Of a DNA stretch of 64,000 nt, positions 1 to 6,990 are shown piece after piece (the first letter of the stretch is position 1; each line of letters begins with the position of its first letter). This DNA comes from Longimicrobiales bacterium (GTDB lineage Bacteria; Gemmatimonadota; Gemmatimonadetes; Longimicrobiales; Gaopeijiaceae), in NCBI GenBank assembly GCA_951813395.1, contig OX638356.1, forward strand, positions 599,340 to 663,339. Direction: 5' to 3'. The notes under the pieces are model-generated. The model was given only the letters and a program-made list of their open reading frames with translations, searched no databases and had not been told where the DNA came from. The position numbers and the translations under genes were made by a program.

Positions 1-1
1 G

Positions 2-1198
2 GCAACACTCACCCGGCATAGCGCGGACACTCGTCCCGTCGCTGCATGGCTGGCCCTTGTGGTGCTGGCCCTCGCTGCGGTCGCGTGCGCCGAGGGCGAG
101 CCTCCCGGCGCCCTGCCCGAAGTCCCTGCCTTCGAGGGCTCGATCGATCTCGAGATCGGTGAGATGAACGGGGACGACCCCTACCTGTTCACCAGGATCG
201 CGGACATCGTGGCCGATGGGCGGGGACGGGTCCTCGTTGCCGACGGGCAGACGAGCGAAATCCGCGTCTTCGAGTCCGACGGCACCTTCGCGTTCCGGTT
301 CGGCGGTCACGGCGAGGGGCCGGGTGAGTTGTCCGACATCTGTTGCCTGGCCTTCGGGCCCGGCGGTGAACTGTGGGTGCGAGAGGGTGCCCGCTACAGC
401 GTGTTCACGCTGGATGCGGCGAGCGCCGGGTACCGGAGGGGCGTGAGAAGCCTCCACCCCGGCATGATCGGGGTGCGCGATCCCTTCACCTTTGACGCAG
501 ACGGCAACCTGGTCAATGTCGGGCCCGTGAGGGGTGAAGGCGGCACGAACCTGACCGCGCAACTCCGCGGCGTGACCGCCCGCCTCCATCTGGACACCGA
601 TGGCGCCGTCGACACCGTCGTCCTGGCCGATGCCGAGCGCCAGTCCACGGGCCAGGCCACGACCGAATTCGAGCGCGGAGGGTTCACCGGCATCTATTAC
701 CTCCACCATCCGTTCGGTCCGACCTGGATTCACGCGCACGCCCATGGCGGCGCCTGGGCGGAAGCGATCACCTCGGCGTATTCGATCAACTATCACAGCC
801 CGGACGGGACCGTTTCGCTGATCGAGGGTCCACCGCTCGAGGGGCCGGTGCTGAGCCCGGAGGAACGCGCCACGGCCCAGTTCAGGATCGAGCGCGAACT
901 CGACGTGTCCGGCCTCGACGATCATCCGTTCGGGATTCCCGACCGCAAGCCACCGCTCGAAGGGATGTTCTTCGACACCGACGGCCGGCTGTGGGTCGAG
1001 AAGACGGTGGCCGACGGGGACGAAACGCGCGAGGCGGACGTCTGGGCCGGAACCGAGCTCGTCGCCCGCTACCGCTGGCCCCGCCGCATGGAGGAGTTGC
1101 CGTCCCCCTGGGCCACGGAGTCGCTCCTGTACGGGGTCACCACGGACTCGCTCGGCGTGCAGCGGGTGGCAAGAGTGCGGTTCGAGCCGAACAACTGA
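2..1198 (+). CDS. 6-bladed beta-propeller lipoprotein, 5' end outside window
   Basis: Predicted exported protein of the NHL/6-bladed beta-propeller type, probably a lipid-anchored periplasmic or surface protein of unknown ligand. The frame is open from base 2. The first in-frame start (GTG at 59) would cut into the hydrophobic core of a signal peptide, whereas codons 2-58 supply an Arg/His-containing n-region, so I infer that the true start lies left of the window. A lipobox-like Val-Ala-Cys follows the hydrophobic stretch. Propeller blades are suggested by repeats such as GRGRVLVADGQTSEIRVF and GPGGELWVREG. A related protein lies at 50332-51456. Function is not assignable from sequence. Confidence 0.8.
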   Translation, partial: ATLTRHSADTRPVAAWLALVVLALAAVACAEGEPPGALPEVPAFEGSIDLEIGEMNGDDPYLFTRIADIVADGRGRVLVADGQTSEIRVFESDGTFAFRFGGHGEGPGELSDICCLAFGPGGELWVREGARYSVFTLDAASAGYRRGVRSLHPGMIGVRDPFTFDADGNLVNVGPVRGEGGTNLTAQLRGVTARLHLDTDGAVDTVVLADAERQSTGQATTEFERGGFTGIYYLHHPFGPTWIHAHAHGGAWAEAITSAYSINYHSPDGTVSLIEGPPLEGPVLSPEERATAQFRIERELDVSGLDDHPFGIPDRKPPLEGMFFDTDGRLWVEKTVADGDETREADVWAGTELVARYRWPRRMEELPSPWATESLLYGVTTDSLGVQRVARVRFEPNN

Positions 1199-1229
1199 TC
1201 CTGCGGAGGCGTCGCGCCGCGGTCTAACT

Positions 1230-1697
1230 CTAACCCCCCGTCACATCCGCGGACCAGGTCACCTCGACCGCGCCCTCGAGACTGCGCGCCGTCGGGCACT
1301 TCGCGACGTGCGTGGCCAGCGCGCGGTCCACCTTTTCGCGCGGCGCACCTTCCGGCAGCCGGATCGCGTAGTGCGCGTGGATCTTCGTGAGCACCACCAT
1401 CCGGTCGACGACTTCGTTGACGCCTTCGGCCCGCACGCCGATCGCGTCGTTGGCCATCGGGATCCCGCGCACCTCCAGTGCGCCGTTGAGGGTCCCGAGC
1501 AGTCAGCCGGCGGCCGCCGCGACGAGATAGTCGACCGGCAGGGGGCGGTCGGGTTCGGCGTCGAGGCGGTAGTGGGCCTTGATGGGCCCGTGGACGCCGA
1601 AGTCGACTTCGCTGCCGTCTTCCAGGGTCGCACGGCGGTGGATGCCGTCCACTTTGACAACGCTGGCGCGGGCGGTGTAGAAGGGTTGTTGTTTCAT
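1230..1697 (-). CDS. OsmC family peroxidase, candidate selenoprotein (UGA at codon 65)
   Basis: OsmC/Ohr-type thiol peroxidase that reduces organic hydroperoxides. Reading ATG 1697 to TAG 1230 gives 155 codons with one in-frame TGA (1505-1503). The first half ends VDYLVAAAAG and the second resumes LLGTLNGALEVRG, so the UGA sits exactly where OsmC proteins have the peroxidatic Cys. The second family Cys is present in HVAKCPTARSL. No frameshift is needed: the same frame is open on both sides. A hairpin of bacterial SECIS type starts 19 nt after the UGA. AGAGG lies about 9 nt before the ATG. Total length is normal for the family. If the UGA were a true stop, a 64-residue protein without its active site would result. 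Sec is therefore the best reading; a nonsense mutation or sequencing error is the alternative. Confidence 0.85.
1467..1483 (-). promoter_or_regulatory. candidate bacterial SECIS hairpin of the OsmC gene
   Basis: On the minus strand a perfect 6-bp stem GCGCAC/GTGCGC encloses the loop TGGAG. It begins 20 nt after the in-frame TGA (1505-1503), and the loop starts at nt 26. Known bacterial SECIS elements lie just inside the reading frame after the UGA and need a G in the first two loop positions; here the second and third loop bases are G. It lies within the coding sequence. Confidence 0.7.
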
Positions 1698-1810
1698 GTC
1701 GGAGACCTCTTGCCGGCGATGGACGCCGCCCCACCTGCAAGGTGTGGGGCGAACGGTCGGAAAGGTATCCGGGCCTCCTGGCCGGGGAAACCCGTGTGCG
1801 CCGGTGTCCG

Positions 1811-1835
1811 CGCCACGCCCGTGGCGTCCCGCCAC
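1811..1835. other. two mutually exclusive small hairpins between dpaL and the OsmC gene
   Basis: CGCCAC, GTGGCG and CGCCAC follow one another with 4-nt and 3-nt spacers (1811-1816, 1821-1826, 1830-1835), so the middle arm can pair with either neighbour. No T-run follows on either strand, so this is not a standard intrinsic terminator. It lies in the 155-bp gap after the dpaL stop and before the OsmC gene. Confidence 0.3.
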
Positions 1836-1852
1836 CTCATCGCGGCACGTCC

Positions 1853-3094
1853 TCAATCCACAATCCGCGCGTACAGTTCCGGGTCGGTCGCGCCCTCCGT
1901 ATTGAACACGAGCACGCGCGAGCGCTCATCCAGCCCGATCGCCCTGCGCCGTTCCTCGTCCCGCGCGACCTCGGCCAGACCCAGCAGCCCCGCCACTCCC
2001 GACTCCCCTCCCTCGAACGGCTCCCCCAGCTCGCCCCGTGCGGCCGCGCGCATGAGCGGCGCGATCCCGTCTTCCGGCACGGTCATGAACGCGTGGGCGC
2101 CCTTGCCGACGATCTTCCAGGCGAGCGGCGAGATCTCGCGGCAGCTCAGCCCCGCCATGATCGTGTGCAGGTCGCCGCGGCTGGCGCTCGGCTTCCCCGC
2201 GAGCGCGCTCTGGAGGAGGCCGTCGGCGGCGACCGGCTCGACGATCACCGCCACGGGCCGATCCTCGCCCAGGCGCTCCCAGAGGTGCCCGATCACGGCC
2301 GCCGCCAGGCCACCGACCCCGCCCTGGATGAAGACATGGGTGGGCGGCGCAGGGCGGGTGGGCCTCGCTGGTCGGGACGCGTCGCCCGGGCCGTCGGCCT
2401 GCACCATGGTGGGATGACGGATCATATCCTGACGTACATCCGCCATGGGATAACATACATTCAAAGCCTCATCGATCATGACCGTGTATCCCACCATGAC
2501 GAAACGCGGGATGTCCATGTACCCGGGGTACGAGGTGTCGGAGATCACCGTCCACCCGTTCTGCGCTGCGTCGCGCGCCGCCCGGGCCACCGCGTCGTCG
2601 TACTCGCCCTCCACGCGGACGACCCGGGCGCCGAACGACCGGATCGCGTCGGCGCGAACCTCGGTCACGTGCGCGGGCAGGTAGACGACGGCGTCGCAAC
2701 CGAACATGCCGGCGCCCCACGCCACGGACCGCCCATGATTCCCGTCGGAGGCACAGGTGACGGTCGGGGTCGGCGGGCCGCCCCGGCGCCGACTCGCGGG
2801 AGAGGGGGTCGCGCGACTCGCCGGACCCTTCATCACCCGCCGGATTCCGTACGCCCCGCCCAGCGCCTTGAAGCTGCCCAGTCCGAACCGGCCGCTCTCA
2901 TCCTTCACCCACACGGACTCGACTCCAAGGCGCGACGCCAGCGCCCGTGCGTTGCGCAGAGGCGTCGGCGAGTAACCCGGCCACGTCGTGATTTCCGCGA
3001 ATGCCTCGCGGTGGGCGGCGCCGTCAATGATCCTCTTCAGCGCGGCCGGGTAGGGCATGGCCGGAGCCACGTCGGGATTGAGTGTCCAGTTCAC
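1853..3094 (-). CDS. dpaL: diaminopropionate ammonia-lyase
   Basis: PLP-dependent fold type II enzyme that converts 2,3-diaminopropionate to pyruvate and ammonia. Of 413 residues, the PLP lysine (about K76) is in [14 protein letters not shown], the substrate-binding [15 protein letters not shown] motif follows, and the glycine loop [14 protein letters not shown] is present. The start is GTG at 3094 ([11 protein letters not shown]), 22 bp from the divergent msrA start. Compared with family members I recall, two Pro/Arg/Ala-rich low-complexity insertions appear, one before CASDGNHG and one before FIQGGVGG. It is codirectional with the OsmC gene but separated by 155 bp. Confidence 0.85.
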   Translation of the reverse strand: MNWTLNPDVAPAMPYPAALKRIIDGAAHREAFAEITTWPGYSPTPLRNARALASRLGVESVWVKDESGRFGLGSFKALGGAYGIRRVMKGPASRATPSPASRRRGGPPTPTVTCASDGNHGRSVAWGAGMFGCDAVVYLPAHVTEVRADAIRSFGARVVRVEGEYDDAVARAARDAAQNGWTVISDTSYPGYMDIPRFVMVGYTVMIDEALNVCYPMADVRQDMIRHPTMVQADGPGDASRPARPTRPAPPTHVFIQGGVGGLAAAVIGHLWERLGEDRPVAVIVEPVAADGLLQSALAGKPSASRGDLHTIMAGLSCREISPLAWKIVGKGAHAFMTVPEDGIAPLMRAAARGELGEPFEGGESGVAGLLGLAEVARDEERRRAIGLDERSRVLVFNTEGATDPELYARIVD

Positions 3095-3116
3095 AACCTA
3101 TTACCTTGTTTGGGCA

Positions 3117-3797
3117 ATGGATTTCCGTCAAATGTTTATCGGTTCTCGGAAAACTCGATTGCCGGATCCGGGCGACGCACTTCCGGGCCGGCCCGAGCCA
3201 TTGCCCGTGTCCGAGTTGCACCACGTGAACGGCAACCGGATCAAGCCGCCGTTCCCGTCGGGCTTCCAGCAGGCCTACTTCGCGATGGGGTGCTTCTGGG
3301 GCGCCGAGCGGCAGTTCTGGGAGTTGCGCGGTGTGTATTCGACCGCCGTCGGCTACCAGGGCGGGCTGACGCCGAACCCGACCTACGAAGAGGTGTGTAC
3401 GGGCGGAACCGGGCACGCGGAGGCGGTGCTCGTCGTCTTCGATCCGGATGTGATCCACTACCGAACGCTCCTGGCTGCATTCTGGGAAGGGCACGACCCG
3501 ACGCAGGGCATGCGGCAGGGGGCGGACCTGGGTACACAGTATCGTTCGGCCGTGTACGCGATTGGAGATCATCAGCGCCACCAGGCCGAGGCGTCCCGCG
3601 ATGTCTTCCAGGCCGAGCTTTCCGGCGCGGGGTTCGGTGCGATTACCACCGAGATCGCGGAGTCCCCCGAGTTCTACTACGCCGAGGAGTATCACCAGCA
3701 GTACCTGGCCAAGAACCCGGGCGGGTATTGCGGACTGGGAGGCACCGGCATCGCCTGTCCGAGCGGCATCCCCGAACCGGATCCCGATCGCGGATGA
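3117..3797 (+). CDS. msrA: peptide-methionine (S)-S-oxide reductase MsrA
   Basis: Repairs methionine-S-sulfoxide in proteins. The catalytic motif GCFWG is at about C59, followed by the family signatures [22 protein letters not shown]-equivalent [10 protein letters not shown] and [16 protein letters not shown]. Additional C-terminal Cys residues (GYC and GIAC) may act as resolving residues. Start ATG 3117 is preferred over the upstream in-frame ATG at 3057 because the latter would overlap the divergent dpaL gene and add 20 residues unlike the family. The last bases overlap the start of the next gene (ATGA), so it is probably translationally coupled to the channel gene. Here the active site is ordinary Cys, unlike the two UGA-containing redox genes of this window. 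Confidence 0.93.
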   Translation: MDFRQMFIGSRKTRLPDPGDALPGRPEPLPVSELHHVNGNRIKPPFPSGFQQAYFAMGCFWGAERQFWELRGVYSTAVGYQGGLTPNPTYEEVCTGGTGHAEAVLVVFDPDVIHYRTLLAAFWEGHDPTQGMRQGADLGTQYRSAVYAIGDHQRHQAEASRDVFQAELSGAGFGAITTEIAESPEFYYAEEYHQQYLAKNPGGYCGLGGTGIACPSGIPEPDPDRG

Positions 3798-4666
3798 GTC
3801 CGGAGAACCGCCCCATCAACGGTCCGCCGTGGCGGCGAAGGCTCTACGGCATCCTCTTCGAATCGGATCAGAACGGGGCGGCGACGGCCTTCGACGTCGT
3901 CCTGATCCTCACGATCCTGTCCAGCGTATTCGTGGTGATGCTCGACTCGGTGGAGTCCGTCGTGGCCGAGCATCGTGTCTTGCTGCTCGTGCTGGAATGG
4001 GTCTTCACCGTCCTCTTCACCATCGAATACGCGGCGAGACTTGCCGCTGTACAATCGAAGCGGCGGTACGCGCTGAGCTTCTTCGGCATCATCGATCTGC
4101 TCGCGATCATCCCGACCTACCTCAGCCTGCTCCTGCCGGGGACGCGCTTCCTGGTCATCATCCGCGTGCTTCGCGTGCTGCGGGTGTTCCGGGTGCTCAA
4201 GCTGGTGCGGTACATGGGCGAAGCCAGGACGCTGGGACGGGCGCTGGCTGCGAGCCGCTACCGGATCATCGTATTCCTGATCTCGGTTGTCACCCTTGTT
4301 GTGATTCTGGGCTCGTTCATGTATCTGATCGAGGGGTCGACCGCCGGCTTCACGTCGATCCCCCAATCGGTGTACTGGGCCGTGGTCACGCTCACCACCG
4401 TGGGATTCGGCGATATTACGCCGGCGACGCCGGTGGGACAGTTCCTGGCCGCGCTGATCATGCTGATGGGGTACGGGTTGATCGCCGTGCCGACGGGGAT
4501 CGTGAGCGTCGAAATGGCGCAGGCGGCGCATGTGGCCCGCAAGATGGCGGGGTCGCCGAGGGGGCGGGACAGGGTGTGTTCGGATTGCCACAGCGGCGGG
4601 CACGACTACGACGCGCAGTTCTGCAAGGGATGTGGGGGGACAGTGGTGGACGTGGGGACCGAATGA
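3794..4666 (+). CDS. voltage-gated K+ channel-like protein with C-terminal zinc ribbon
   Basis: Six-helix ion channel of 290 residues. S1-S3 hydrophobic segments cover about residues 30-112. S4 at about 118-139 has the periodic Arg/Lys pattern [17 protein letters not shown] pore loop follows with the K+ selectivity filter TTVGFGD (201-207), then S6. The C-terminus carries C262, C265, C277 and C280 as a zinc-ribbon-like CxxC...CxxC. Start ATG overlaps the msrA stop, and its own stop overlaps the next start. The long open frame extending upstream to 1742 is antisense shadow and was not used. Role in membrane potential or K+ homeostasis is inferred from the family. Confidence 0.9.
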   Translation: MSPENRPINGPPWRRRLYGILFESDQNGAATAFDVVLILTILSSVFVVMLDSVESVVAEHRVLLLVLEWVFTVLFTIEYAARLAAVQSKRRYALSFFGIIDLLAIIPTYLSLLLPGTRFLVIIRVLRVLRVFRVLKLVRYMGEARTLGRALAASRYRIIVFLISVVTLVVILGSFMYLIEGSTAGFTSIPQSVYWAVVTLTTVGFGDITPATPVGQFLAALIMLMGYGLIAVPTGIVSVEMAQAAHVARKMAGSPRGRDRVCSDCHSGGHDYDAQFCKGCGGTVVDVGTE

Positions 4667-5382
4667 AGAGGCCGAAGTCGTCGGGCGGGCCCGAGTCGGG
4701 CACTGAGCGGCCGATCTCCGTGGACGAGGCCCGGGAGAAGGTGATCGACATCCTCAGCGAGAGCTTCGCGCAGGACCTCGTGTCCGTCGAGGAATTCGAG
4801 CGGCGCGTGACCCTGGCGCAGCAGGCTGGCACCATGCCCGAGCTGGGGTCGGCGATCGAGGGATTGCGGGCGGGAGCGCCCGGCCCGGAGGCGGCCCGCG
4901 GGGACGAGCTGGCGACGCTGCCCCGGATTGCGGCGGATCTGCCCATGGGGCGGATTCGGCCCACCGATCGCGCCGTGGCCATCTTCGGCGAGACCAAGCG
5001 CAGCGGAGCCTGGATACCCGCCCGCCGCAACACCGTGGTGGCGGTCATGGGGTCGATGGCGCTCGACCTCAGGGAAGCCCTTCTCGGCCCCGGCGAGACG
5101 GTCTTTTCGGTGACGGCGGTGATGGGTTCGGTGGAGGTGATCGCGCCGCCCGGACTGCACATCGAGTGCTCGGGTTCGGCGATTCTCGGCAGTTTCGAAC
5201 ACAAGGCAACCCGATCGGTGCTGGCGTCCGGGGATATGCCGATGGTCCGGATCGACGGCTTTTCGGTGCTCAGTTCGGTAGAGATCGAATACCGGTACCC
5301 GGGCGAGAGCCGGCGTGACGCCCGCCGCAGACGGCGAAGGGAGAAACGGGAACGGCGGCGACTCCGGCGGCGGAATCGCTAG
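4663..5382 (+). CDS. DUF1707/LiaF-like domain protein with poly-basic tail
   Basis: Protein of 239 residues. The N-terminal part, about residues 17-65, resembles the DUF1707/SHOCT-like helical domain (VDEAREKVIDILSESF, VSVEEFERRVTLAQQA). The middle and C-terminal part resembles the LiaF/VraT-type cell-wall-active antibiotic response domain (repeated VVAVMGSMALDL and VTAVMGSVEVIAPPG). No membrane segment is evident. The last 25 residues are almost all Arg/Lys/Glu, an unusual basic tail that could bind membrane or nucleic acid. ATG at 4663 overlaps the channel stop (ATGA), so the two are probably cotranslated. Function is unknown; a role in envelope stress sensing is an inference. Confidence 0.75.
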   Translation: MKRPKSSGGPESGTERPISVDEAREKVIDILSESFAQDLVSVEEFERRVTLAQQAGTMPELGSAIEGLRAGAPGPEAARGDELATLPRIAADLPMGRIRPTDRAVAIFGETKRSGAWIPARRNTVVAVMGSMALDLREALLGPGETVFSVTAVMGSVEVIAPPGLHIECSGSAILGSFEHKATRSVLASGDMPMVRIDGFSVLSSVEIEYRYPGESRRDARRRRRREKRERRRLRRRNR

Positions 5383-5476
5383 CGCCGGGATCTTTCACCC
5401 TGAGCCGGGGGCCGTTACCCTGTCCGGGCTCGCAGTCCTCACCAACGACCCACCGCCACCAGGAGACGATCAGCCG

Positions 5477-5890
5477 ATGTTCAAGACGGAGCACGCGGGA
5501 CTCAAGGAGTTTGCCCACAACGCGCTACGCGTGGTGGCCGGCTTCCTCTTCGCCCAGCACGGGGCCCAGAAGCTGTTCGGGGTCCTGGGCTCGGAACCCG
5601 TGGAGAGCCTGATGAGCCTGAGGGGTGCCGCCGGGGTCATCGAGTTCTTCGGCGGCCTTCTGCTGATGGTCGGGCTGTTCAGCAGGCCGGTGGCCTTCAT
5701 CGCCTCCGGCCAGATGGCGGTGGCGTACTTCATGGTGCACGCCCCGCAGGGATTCTGGCCGATCATGAACCGCGGCGAACTCGCCGCGTTCTACTGCTTC
5801 ACGTGGCTCTTCTTCTTCACGCACGGCGGCGGCAGATACTCCCTGGACGGGTGGCTCGCCAGCCGCGGGGAGGCCGACCAGGCCGGCTAG
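5477..5890 (+). CDS. DoxX family membrane protein
   Basis: Small integral membrane protein of 137 residues with about four transmembrane segments. Family traits: RVVAGFLFAQHGAQKLFG at the N-terminus, FFGGLLLMVGLFSRPVAF, then AVAYFMVHAP and a C-terminal YCFTWLFFFTHGGGRYSLD. ATG 5477 is preceded by AGGAG at 5461-5465. The frame is open further upstream to 5315, but that part is low-complexity and lacks the family pattern. DoxX proteins are often linked to thiol or sulfur redox chemistry, which fits the neighbouring bacilliredoxin on the other strand, but the exact role is unknown. Confidence 0.88.
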   Translation: MFKTEHAGLKEFAHNALRVVAGFLFAQHGAQKLFGVLGSEPVESLMSLRGAAGVIEFFGGLLLMVGLFSRPVAFIASGQMAVAYFMVHAPQGFWPIMNRGELAAFYCFTWLFFFTHGGGRYSLDGWLASRGEADQAG

Positions 5891-5906
5891 TTGCGCGCCG
5901 TCGCGG

Positions 5907-6323
5907 CTAGCAGTGCGCTGCGAAGGCGGTCTGCAGGTCGTCGGCGATCGCGGGGGCCGACCGTCCCTCGATCTGGAAGCGCTCGAGCATGAAGACGACA
6001 TCGCCGTCCTTCAGCAACGCGATCGAAGGGGAGGACGGCGGGTAGCCGATGAGCTGCTTGCGGGCTTCCGCGGTGGCGTCCAGATCCTGTCCGGCAAAGA
6101 CCGTGACCTTGTGGTCCGGCTGCTTTTCGCCCTGGAGGGCCAACATCACGGCCGGGCGGAAGATCCCGGCGGCGCATCCGCACACGGAGTTGACCGCCAC
6201 GAGCACGGTCCCTTCCATGGCGTCCATCGCCTGGTTGACGTGCTCCGCGCTGCGAAGTTCCTGGAATCCGATCTGAACGAGTTCGTTCCGCATCGGGGCG
6301 ACCATCATCTCGGGGTATGGCAT
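5907..6323 (-). CDS. bacilliredoxin (BrxA/BrxB family)
   Basis: Thioredoxin-fold protein of 138 residues, formerly DUF1094/YphP. It carries the CGC active site (C48-G-C50) in VAVNSVCGCAAGIFRPA. The family removes bacillithiol or acts as a disulfide isomerase. The C-terminal KDGDVVFMLERFQIEGR matches the family. I use ATG 6323 (MPYPEMMVAPM); a GTG at 6344 would add seven residues without similarity. It is convergent with doxX (16 bp apart) and divergent from the hydroxylase operon. Whether this organism makes bacillithiol cannot be seen here. Confidence 0.9.
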   Translation of the reverse strand: MPYPEMMVAPMRNELVQIGFQELRSAEHVNQAMDAMEGTVLVAVNSVCGCAAGIFRPAVMLALQGEKQPDHKVTVFAGQDLDATAEARKQLIGYPPSSPSIALLKDGDVVFMLERFQIEGRSAPAIADDLQTAFAAHC

Positions 6324-6450
6324 TGTTGTGCCTGGTCCTGTCACTGGGCTCGGTGGCTGTACGGGTGCCTCCCTTCAGTCTACCGGGAAACGTCACCGGT
6401 TTCCAGATGGCCCCGCGGGGACCGATATTATAGGCTGGAGGAGGTCCCCG

Positions 6451-6990
6451 ATGGAAGTTGTCCGCCTGCGGGTGAATGGAGACGAGCGTGTTTGCGGGGT
6501 GCCCGCGCACTACACCCTGCTTGAAACGCTGCGCTATGGCCTGGGTCTCACCGGGTCCAAACAGGGTTGCGACAAGGGGGACTGCGGCGCCTGCACCGTG
6601 ATTGTGGACGGTCGGGCCATCCTGTCGTGCATCACGCCGGTGTGGGAGGCGGAAGGGCGGGAGGTGCGTACCGTCGAGGGCCTTGCGCGGGGGACCGAGC
6701 CGCACCCGGTGCAGGACGAGTTCGACCTCAACGGCGCCGCGCAGTGCGGGTTCTGCACCCCGGGCATTCTGTGCAGTTCGGTGGCGCTGCTCGATCGCAA
6801 TCCGACGCCGACGCGCGAGGAGATCCGCGCCGCGCTGGCGGGCAACCTCTGCCGCTGCACGGGCTACGCGAAGATCTACGACGCCGTGGAGGCCGCTGCG
6901 ACCCGGGTTGGCGGGGAAGCGCGGCGACCTGACGGCGCGGGACCGGGACCGGCGCCTAAGCGCACGCCCGCCCGGGGCGTGGGCGTGTGA
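6451..6990 (+). CDS. hcrC: molybdenum hydroxylase, 2x[2Fe-2S] small subunit (HcrC-like)
   Basis: Iron-sulfur subunit of a xanthine oxidase family enzyme; it passes electrons between the Mo site and FAD. Residues C40, C45, C48, C60 form the plant-type [2Fe-2S] site (GCDKGDCGAC), and C99, C102, C134, C136 the second cluster (QCGFC, CRCTGY). There are 179 residues, including a Pro/Gly/Arg-rich tail after about 155. ATG 6451 has GGAGG 7 nt upstream, and the open frame before it has no homology. The stop overlaps the GTG of the next gene. Assignment to the 4-hydroxybenzoyl-CoA reductase type rests on the FAD subunit at 10310. Confidence 0.88.
   Translation: MEVVRLRVNGDERVCGVPAHYTLLETLRYGLGLTGSKQGCDKGDCGACTVIVDGRAILSCITPVWEAEGREVRTVEGLARGTEPHPVQDEFDLNGAAQCGFCTPGILCSSVALLDRNPTPTREEIRAALAGNLCRCTGYAKIYDAVEAAATRVGGEARRPDGAGPGPAPKRTPARGVGV

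Noticed and set aside
1503-1505. OsmC UGA as a simple nonsense mutation or pseudogene
   Set aside because: Frame and family motifs continue intact after it, it replaces exactly the catalytic Cys, a SECIS-like hairpin follows, and a second gene shows the same pattern. Not fully excluded without genome data.
1742-4666. Plus-strand open frame of 974 codons that includes the channel gene at its end
   Set aside because: Its first two thirds are antisense to dpaL and out of frame with msrA and look like GC-rich shadow; the channel starts at ATG 3794, overlapping the msrA stop.
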